Shown here one piece after another: positions 58,419 through 64,000 of a stretch of 64,000 bases of DNA. A model generated the notes under the pieces. That model was not told the DNA's origin. It saw only the letters and a program-made list of their open reading frames with translations, and did not search any database. Positions within the stretch are counted from its first letter, which is position 1; each line of letters begins with the position of its first letter. This stretch comes from Maridesulfovibrio sp. Its GTDB lineage: Bacteria; Desulfobacterota; Desulfovibrionia; Desulfovibrionales; Desulfovibrionaceae. Where the stretch lies: the NCBI RefSeq assembly GCF_963667685.1, contig NZ_OY763930.1, positions 1,470,501-1,534,500 on the forward strand, in the 5' to 3' direction. Position numbers and translations under genes: made by a program.

Positions 58419-59525
58419 GTGCGTGCTAAATTAATATTTTTAGTCTTAATAATGATGATGTTGCAGGGATGTAATGAGGAAGTTCGTGTTGAACAGCCTG
58501 TGCGCCCTGTAAGGGTAATGAAAATTACTGACAAGAATGAACCAGAACTGCGCAATTTTCCCGGTAAGGTCAAAGCTACCCGGGAAGCGACACTTGCCTT
58601 CCGGGTGTCCGGGCAGATTGAGAGTTTCAGTGTCAAGGAAGGTGATTACGTCAAAAAAGGACAGGTAATAGCCGTTCTGGACCAGCGTGATTTTCAGGCT
58701 GCCATTGCCAACCTTGAAGCAAAGCTTATCGGTGCGCGTTCGGTGATGAAAGAGGCCCATCTAAATTTTGAACGCAACGCGGAGTTGTTGGCCTCTGATA
58801 CGGTGGCACAGTCTTCGTTTGACTCGGCCCAGAGCACATTTGAAAGCAGCAGGGCAACTGTAAATTCCCTTATTCAGGAACTCCGCCGGGCTAAGCTGAA
58901 TCTGCAATACACCAGTCTTAAGGCTCCTTTCAGCGGGACTATTGCCGTTAAATCTGTTGAAAACCATGAGTACGTTCAGGCCAAGGAACCAATTGTTCAG
59001 CTTGAAGACACTTCATCTCTGGATGTGGTTGTTGATGTACCGGAAAATATATGGGTACGTGGAATTATAAAGAAAAACAGTCATAATTTTAAAGCAAGCG
59101 CAAAGTTTGAGACCTATCCCGGTCAGGAACTCAAGCTGGAAATCAAGGAATTTCAGACTAAAGCCAATGCAGAGACCCAGACTTATGAGGTTACCCTTAA
59201 AATGGAAAACCCCGATGGTTTGTCCATCCATCCGGGCATGACTGCCGAAGTCGTAGCCAGCATGCCTGAACAAAAAGGTGTGAACTCTGTTTCAGTGCCT
59301 ATTTCTGCTGTAGTCGGTTCTGCTGATCAGGATAAATATGTCTGGATTTATAGGAATGGCGAGGTGAAGAAACGGATTGTCCAGGTGGGCAGGATTGTTA
59401 ATGACAGCTTTGAGGTTAATGAGGGCATCCTCCCCGGTGAGCAGGTAGTAGTCTCTGGAGCCCATTACCTGCATGAAGGACAGGAAGTCACAATTCTTAA
59501 AGGTAGAATAGGGAGTCGCGGATGA
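58419..59525 (+). CDS. RND efflux membrane-fusion lipoprotein
   Basis: A 368-residue periplasmic adaptor (MFP/HlyD type). The lipoprotein signal ends at MLQGC (Cys about residue 17-18). It shows the usual order: barrel-sandwich with VSGQIESFSVKEGDYVKKGQ, helical hairpin (about 95-160), the second half of the lipoyl part LKAPFSGTIAVKSVENHEYV, then beta-barrel. The GTG at 58419 is seven bases after AAGGAG; a GTG six bases earlier is too close. The stop overlaps the pump gene by four bases (ATGA). No outer-membrane channel gene is in this window. Confidence 0.93.
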   Translation: MRAKLIFLVLIMMMLQGCNEEVRVEQPVRPVRVMKITDKNEPELRNFPGKVKATREATLAFRVSGQIESFSVKEGDYVKKGQVIAVLDQRDFQAAIANLEAKLIGARSVMKEAHLNFERNAELLASDTVAQSSFDSAQSTFESSRATVNSLIQELRRAKLNLQYTSLKAPFSGTIAVKSVENHEYVQAKEPIVQLEDTSSLDVVVDVPENIWVRGIIKKNSHNFKASAKFETYPGQELKLEIKEFQTKANAETQTYEVTLKMENPDGLSIHPGMTAEVVASMPEQKGVNSVSVPISAVVGSADQDKYVWIYRNGEVKKRIVQVGRIVNDSFEVNEGILPGEQVVVSGAHYLHEGQEVTILKGRIGSRG

Positions 59526-62500
59526 GTCTTGCACGGCTGACCATTGAAAAGAAAACTGTTTCGGTGGTCCTGACAATTGTTTTTTTCCTCGGAGGAGTGA
59601 AAGCCTTTCTGGACATGCCGCGCCTTGAGGACCCTGAGTTTACTATTAAGGAAGCGCTGGTAATTACAAATTACCCCGGTGCAACCCCTGCTGAAATGGC
59701 CGATGAGGTCACGGACGTAATCGAGGGGGCGGCTCAGGAACTGAAACAGCTCAAGAAAGTAACTTCTATTTCCAACAGGGGACAGTCTATTGTCACTGTA
59801 GAAGTTCAGGACCAATATGATAAGGAAACCCTGCCTCAGGTCTGGGATGAACTACGCCGCAAGGTCAGTGATGCCCAGTCTTCGCTCCCGCCCGGTGCTG
59901 GTCCTTCTCTTGTTGTAGACGATTTCAGTGATGTCTACGGCATTCTGCTTTCGGTAACCGGGGACGGTTACTCACAGCAGGATTTGCAGGATTATGTAAC
60001 ATTCCTGCGCAAACAGCTGTTGCTGGTGGATAACGTGGCCAAGATTACGGTCTGGGGTGAACAGCAGGAAACTGTGTTTGTTGAAATTTCGCGGGCAAGG
60101 ATGGCCCAGCTGGGCGTGTCCCTGGATTCCATCTACAACACCCTTTCCAACCGCAACCTCGTGGTCAAATCCGGTAATGTTAAAGTCGGCCGGGAGTACA
60201 TTGAGATATCACCATCAGGTGGAGTGGAGTCTGTTGAAGACCTTGGCGACCTGTTCATTCGCGACGGTTCCGGAAGGCTGGTTCCCCTGCGCGATGTGGC
60301 AGAGATCCATCGCGGTTACCAGAGTCCTCCATCACAGATAATGTCTTTCAACGGCCAGAACGCGGTAGCCATCGGTATTGCCGGAAACCCGGCAGCCAAC
60401 GTGGTGGAGCTGGGGCATGCTATCAACTCCAAATTGCAGCAATTGCAGGGTCAAACCCCGGTAGGCATTAAGGTGGAGCATGTCTATTTTCAGCCCGGCA
60501 GGGTGGATAACGCGGTTAACTCTTTCGTCCTCAACCTCGCAGAGGCTGTGGCTATTGTTATCATCGTGTTACTACTTTTTATGGGTATGCAGTCCGGCCT
60601 GCTCATTGGTGCTGTACTGCTGATTACCATCTGCGGTTCGTTTATTTTTATCCAGATGGCCGGTGTTGCCTTGGAGCGTATCTCGCTCGGTGCTTTGATC
60701 ATTGCATTGGGTATGCTGGTCGATAATGCCATTGTGGTTATTGAAGGGGTGCTGATCCGTTACCAGAAGGGTATGGACCGCATTCAGTCAGCCGTCGATG
60801 TGGTGGAACAGAGCAAGTGGCCTCTGCTTGGTGGGACTGTTATCGCTATCATGGCTTTTGCCGGAATTGGACTTAGCCCGGACAAGGTCGGGGAATTCTG
60901 TCGCTCCTTGTTTATTGTCCTGTTTATTTCATTGATGATGAGCTGGGTTACGGCTGTAACCGTTACCCCCTTGCTTTGCGAGATGTTCCTGCACCCGAAG
61001 ATAAATGAAGATGCGGACCCTTATGGCGGCATAGTTTTCCGTTTATACCGGTCAATTCTGGAGTTCTGCCTGAAGCACAGAGTTTTGACCATGGTAACTC
61101 TTGTCATCATGCTGTCCGGTTCAATTTACGGGTTTGGGTTCGTTAAACAGAGTTTTTTCCCGGATTCGACACAGCCACGTTTCTATATTCATTACTGGCT
61201 GCCGCAGGGAACTGATATAAGGGCTACGGCAGAGGATGTTAACGAAATTGCCGGGATTCTCCTCAAGGATGAGCAGGTTAAGAATGTGTCCACTTTTACG
61301 GGACAGGGCGCGCCTCGTTTCATCCTGACTTATGCCCCGGAAAAAACAGCCTCTTCGTATGGCATGCTGCTGGTGGAAGTTAAGGATTATGAGACTACCG
61401 GCGAAGTTATGTCCCGCTATAAAAAATATGTGAATGAAAATTATCCTCAGGCTGAAGCCAAGGTAAATAAATTCAAGCTCGGTCCCGGTCGTGCCGCTTC
61501 CATTGAGGTGCGTTTCAGCGGTCCTGACACCAGGGTTCTGCGCGAGCTTTCCCGTGAAGCTCAGTCCATAATGCTGAACACCGGACGTGCCGAATCCATC
61601 CGAGATGACTGGCGGCAGGATGTTAAGGTTCTCAGTCCGGTAATCATGGAAGCTCAGGCCAAGATTGCGGGTATTTCCCGTCCTGATCTGGCCAAGGCCA
61701 TGAACATGTATTTTACCGGTACAAAGATAGGAGTTTACCGGGAAGGGGATAAATTACTGCCTATCGTAGCCCGTCCTCCGGCAAGGGAACGGCTGGACGT
61801 CTCCCAGATTGGTGATGTGCAGCTGTTCAGTCCCGTTGCAGGGCGCATGGTTCCGGTCGAGGAAGTGGTTTCCGGTTTTGAAACACACATCGAGCCGGGT
61901 AAGATACAGACCCGTAACCGTATGCTGACTATTACCGCTTCATGCGAGCCTATTGTCGGTCTGCCTTCCGTTCTTTTTAAAGAGCTTAGGCCTCAGATTG
62001 AGGGCATGAAGATTCCGTCCGGATACAGCATGGAGTGGGGCGGTGAATTCGAGGACTCAAGGGATGCCCAGACCAGCCTTGCAGCCAGCCTTGGAGGTCC
62101 GTTCCTTATTATGATTATTGCTACGGTAATGCTTTTCAACAACTTGCGGGTACCGACCATAATCTGGCTGACTGTTCCACTGTCCATAATCGGGGTCAGC
62201 TGCGGTCTGCTTGCCACCGGAGAAGCCTTCGGTTTTATGGCTCTGCTCGGTTTCCTCTCACTCTCGGGGATGTTGATCAAGAACGCTATTGTTTTGCTGG
62301 ATCAGATTAATCTGGAACTTGCAGAAGGTAAGGAACCGTACCAAGCGGTTGTTGATTCAGCCCTGAGCCGCATCAGACCGGTAGCCATGGCTGCCGGGAC
62401 AACTATTCTAGGCATGCTGCCGCTTGTTACAGACGCCTTCTTTTCGGCCATGGCGGTAACCATCATGGCTGGACTGGCATTCGCAACCGTGCTGACTCTG

Positions 62501-62554
62501 CTGGTAGTTCCGGTGCTCTATACCATGTTCTACAAGATTAAGAGCCCGGCTTAA
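59522..62554 (+). CDS. RND-family efflux permease (AcrB/HAE-like)
   Basis: Inner-membrane pump of 1010 residues with 12 helices and two large periplasmic loops. It has the family start IEKKTVSVVLTIVFFL and the fourth-helix proton motif GMLVDNAIVVIEG, with one Asp instead of the Asp-Asp of AcrB. The second half shows GFMALLGFLSLSGMLIKNAI. It would expel hydrophobic or cationic compounds by proton exchange together with the adaptor. The substrate is not known. The whole operon is probably held by the TetR regulator. Confidence 0.93.
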   Translation: MSLARLTIEKKTVSVVLTIVFFLGGVKAFLDMPRLEDPEFTIKEALVITNYPGATPAEMADEVTDVIEGAAQELKQLKKVTSISNRGQSIVTVEVQDQYDKETLPQVWDELRRKVSDAQSSLPPGAGPSLVVDDFSDVYGILLSVTGDGYSQQDLQDYVTFLRKQLLLVDNVAKITVWGEQQETVFVEISRARMAQLGVSLDSIYNTLSNRNLVVKSGNVKVGREYIEISPSGGVESVEDLGDLFIRDGSGRLVPLRDVAEIHRGYQSPPSQIMSFNGQNAVAIGIAGNPAANVVELGHAINSKLQQLQGQTPVGIKVEHVYFQPGRVDNAVNSFVLNLAEAVAIVIIVLLLFMGMQSGLLIGAVLLITICGSFIFIQMAGVALERISLGALIIALGMLVDNAIVVIEGVLIRYQKGMDRIQSAVDVVEQSKWPLLGGTVIAIMAFAGIGLSPDKVGEFCRSLFIVLFISLMMSWVTAVTVTPLLCEMFLHPKINEDADPYGGIVFRLYRSILEFCLKHRVLTMVTLVIMLSGSIYGFGFVKQSFFPDSTQPRFYIHYWLPQGTDIRATAEDVNEIAGILLKDEQVKNVSTFTGQGAPRFILTYAPEKTASSYGMLLVEVKDYETTGEVMSRYKKYVNENYPQAEAKVNKFKLGPGRAASIEVRFSGPDTRVLRELSREAQSIMLNTGRAESIRDDWRQDVKVLSPVIMEAQAKIAGISRPDLAKAMNMYFTGTKIGVYREGDKLLPIVARPPARERLDVSQIGDVQLFSPVAGRMVPVEEVVSGFETHIEPGKIQTRNRMLTITASCEPIVGLPSVLFKELRPQIEGMKIPSGYSMEWGGEFEDSRDAQTSLAASLGGPFLIMIIATVMLFNNLRVPTIIWLTVPLSIIGVSCGLLATGEAFGFMALLGFLSLSGMLIKNAIVLLDQINLELAEGKEPYQAVVDSALSRIRPVAMAAGTTILGMLPLVTDAFFSAMAVTIMAGLAFATVLTLLVVPVLYTMFYKIKSPA

Positions 62555-62571
62555 GATCTACAAATTAAAAG

Positions 62572-62610
62572 AAACCGGGCTTCGGTCATTGTGACTGAAG
62601 CCCGGTTTTA
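62572..62610. terminator. Bidirectional terminator between the RND pump and FmdE-like genes
   Basis: AAACCGGGCTTCGGTCA pairs with TGACTGAAGCCCGGTTT (one mismatch) around a three-base loop, between convergent genes. T and A runs flank it. Confidence 0.92.
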
Positions 62611-62612
62611 AT

Positions 62613-63215
62613 TTAAATCTTCTGTTCAAATTTAGCGAAGCAGGGCAGGCAAAGCGTTCGTCCCGCAAATCTCCGGGAACGAGATTCCATATGCATTTCT
62701 CCGCACTCATCACAAGTCAGTGATTGCAGTATAGCCGCCGGGCGAGGCATGCGGATCTGTGGTTCCTCCACAATAAACATATCTTCAAGTTTGGCTTCTG
62801 CATACCGCTTCTCGCATTGAGCCCTAATTTTTTCGCATTGGTCTTCTTCTTCGTCAGTTGGATTGGAAATAGCCATAAGTCTGCTCATTTCAGCTCGCAG
62901 TTCCCCAATAAAGCCGGGATTGAGCCGGGCCCGCAGTCCTTTTCCGTCACTGCGGCGATAAAAGGTAAAGGCCATCTTTCCGTGATCCTTGAGGATCAGG
63001 TTGCCCTTACCCAGAGAGCATCCGGTCAGGGACTGGATAGCATCCACTCCGCACATATCAGTTTCGCAAATGACGACAATCTCGGAATCTTTGTTATGTC
63101 CGAGTTCGCGCAAACATAGTTCCGCCGCCCTGATGCCGATAGCCAGTCCGGGACATTGATGTCCATGAAATTCAATGGTTTGTTTGATTTGGTATTCTGA
63201 AAAAAACTTGGTCAT
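62613..63215 (-). CDS. FmdE-family protein with a C-terminal zinc ribbon
   Basis: A 200-residue protein. The FmdE domain (about 1-150) has FHGHQCPGLAIGIRA and the metal-site CETDMCGVDAIQSLTGC, with GKGNLILKDHGK. A C-terminal treble-clef or DksA/TraR-like finger follows (CDECGEM ... LCLPCF). In Desulfovibrio, FmdE-like proteins bind zinc or are linked to molybdenum and tungsten enzymes; the role is unsettled. It starts one base after the stop of the ABC ATPase gene (TAA-G-ATG), so the two are translated together. Confidence 0.88.
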   Translation of the reverse strand: MTKFFSEYQIKQTIEFHGHQCPGLAIGIRAAELCLRELGHNKDSEIVVICETDMCGVDAIQSLTGCSLGKGNLILKDHGKMAFTFYRRSDGKGLRARLNPGFIGELRAEMSRLMAISNPTDEEEDQCEKIRAQCEKRYAEAKLEDMFIVEEPQIRMPRPAAILQSLTCDECGEMHMESRSRRFAGRTLCLPCFAKFEQKI

Positions 63216-63216
63216 C

Positions 63217-64000
63217 TTACTGCCTCACTTCATGAATATGCCTATGGGATTGTTCGTGTTCATAATCGAGAGCTTCCAGATCTTCGACTGGATGGATAAC
63301 CGGGCAACCTTTACGCATTTCGATTTCCACTTCCACGCCATAGACCTGTTCGATTATTTCCGGGCTGACGCAGGTTTTGCCTCCGCAACCGCAGACGGTT
63401 CCGTTCTTAAGAAAAATATACTTATCCGCGTAGCGTAAGGCGGTGTTAAGGTCATGCATGGTCATGATTGCGGAAACATTATGTCCTTTGACCACCGCCC
63501 GCACCGTGCGCAGTATTTCAAGCTGATTCCTGAGATCAAGGGAGCTGGTCGGTTCATCAAGCAGCAGCACGTCCGGTTCTTGAACAAGAGCACGGGCAAT
63601 GCTTACCTTCTGCAATTCTCCACCACTTAGCCTGTCGATATAACGTAGGGAAAGATGGTTTAAGGAGAGCCGTTTGAGCGTTGCGTCCACAATGCGGATA
63701 TCATGATCACGGACCCGCCATTTGATGTGCGGCTTGCGGCCCATCAGAACAGCATCAAAGACAGTCAAACGGGCAGGATCAACCCGTTGGGGAACATAAC
63801 CTATCAATCTGGCTATGTCGTCCGGTGCGAGTTTGAAGACATCCCTGTCTTTGACTATCACTGATCCTTTGCGCGGTCTATGGATGGCATTCATGCATTT
63901 GAGCAGGGTGGTTTTGCCTGCGCCATTTGGGCCGAGAATGGCCAGAAGTTCACCGCGATCCACTGCGAAATCAACTGATTCAAGAACCGGAGTTCCGTTG
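63217..64000 (-). CDS. FecE/metal-type ABC transporter ATPase (5' end beyond the window)
   Basis: At least 261 residues; the frame stays open to the window end, through NGTPVLESVDFAVDRGE, so the start lies outside. Walker A is LGPNGAGKTT, the signature LSGGELQKVSIARAL, Walker B LLLDEPTSSLD and the switch His MTMHDLN. This is the FecE/BtuD group for iron complexes, cobalamin or other metals. The C-terminus is rich in His (EHEQSHRHIHEVRQ). The GTG at 63963 lies mid-domain and is not the start. The permease and binding protein should be upstream. Confidence 0.9.
   Translation of the reverse strand, partial: NGTPVLESVDFAVDRGELLAILGPNGAGKTTLLKCMNAIHRPRKGSVIVKDRDVFKLAPDDIARLIGYVPQRVDPARLTVFDAVLMGRKPHIKWRVRDHDIRIVDATLKRLSLNHLSLRYIDRLSGGELQKVSIARALVQEPDVLLLDEPTSSLDLRNQLEILRTVRAVVKGHNVSAIMTMHDLNTALRYADKYIFLKNGTVCGCGGKTCVSPEIIEQVYGVEVEIEMRKGCPVIHPVEDLEALDYEHEQSHRHIHEVRQ

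Noticed and set aside
1..64000. CRISPR array, insertion sequence or rRNA
   Set aside because: No regularly spaced direct repeats, transposase frames or rRNA sequence were found on either strand.

Overview
The window looks like chromosome of a Gram-negative, motile, anaerobic sulfate reducer of the Desulfovibrionales, closest in style to marine Desulfovibrio/Maridesulfovibrio. This is inference from gene content: a TP0108-type phosphofructokinase, an FmdE-family protein, bacteriohemerythrin, a CZB-type chemoreceptor, a MOFRL glycerate kinase, lipid-asymmetry transport and moderate GC. No phage, insertion sequence, CRISPR array or rRNA is visible. Apart from the two window edges, the genes look intact.

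Layout. 0-8 kb (+): heptose-7-phosphate kinase, then a compact run with a GAF-PP2C phosphatase, a STAS protein, a complete Mla-type phospholipid ABC transporter (permease, ATPase, MCE protein, auxiliary lipoprotein), a DUF1992 protein and a secreted propeller-like protein. Phosphofructokinase follows. 9.4-20.1 kb (-): an HD protein with a decayed CCA-transferase-like head, pyrC, pyrB, an amidohydrolase, a small lipoprotein, SppA, a LysE-type exporter, a small membrane protein, a 0.7-kb AT-rich gap, a phospholipase C-like protein and cardiolipin synthase. 20.5-23.2 kb (+): a cyclic-nucleotide-binding protein whose C-terminus resembles FliG-C, overlapping motA and followed by motB. 23.3-28.6 kb (-): a glycosyltransferase/ChbG-like pair, a FlgM-like protein and an M16C peptidase. 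28.8-30.9 kb (+): peroxiredoxin, methyltransferase, glycine-zipper lipoprotein. 31.2-33.5 kb (-): glycerate 2-kinase and its GntR/FCD regulator. 33.7-36.1 kb: a chemoreceptor with two extracytoplasmic CZB motifs and two identical tRNA-Lys genes. 36.3-47.7 kb (+): a PaaK-like ligase, ChaN-like lipoprotein, Fpg, MurJ, TrmN6-like methyltransferase, a four-gene cluster that is a Rad50/Mre11 (SbcCD)-like machine with the ATPase split over two genes, FliN and a GT39 transferase. 48-57 kb: a small HTH gene plus partner, DUF2959 lipoprotein, cyclophilin, hemerythrin, two Hsp20s, an FKBP, Trm112, a PHP phosphatase, a U32 peptidase, a CBS protein, YchJ, a NifX-like protein and ArfB. 57-62.6 kb (+): an OmpA-like protein and a TetR-controlled RND efflux operon. 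62.6-64 kb (-): FmdE-like protein and a metal-type ABC ATPase cut by the window end.

Most notable. (1) The split Rad50-like ATPase (42246-45630): Walker A and a C-terminal zinc-hook CxxC in one protein, signature and Walker B motifs in another, with an Mre11-like nuclease and a small coiled-coil protein between. (2) A cNMP-HTH-FliG-C-like fusion joined to motAB, a candidate nucleotide-responsive motor regulator. (3) A PP2C phosphatase and STAS protein heading an Mla operon. (4) A dispersed ~70-90-nt intergenic repeat, often in inverted pairs, whose end supplies the Shine-Dalgarno sequence of three genes. (5) An intrinsic-terminator hairpin lying inside the signal-peptide codons of the ChaN-like gene.
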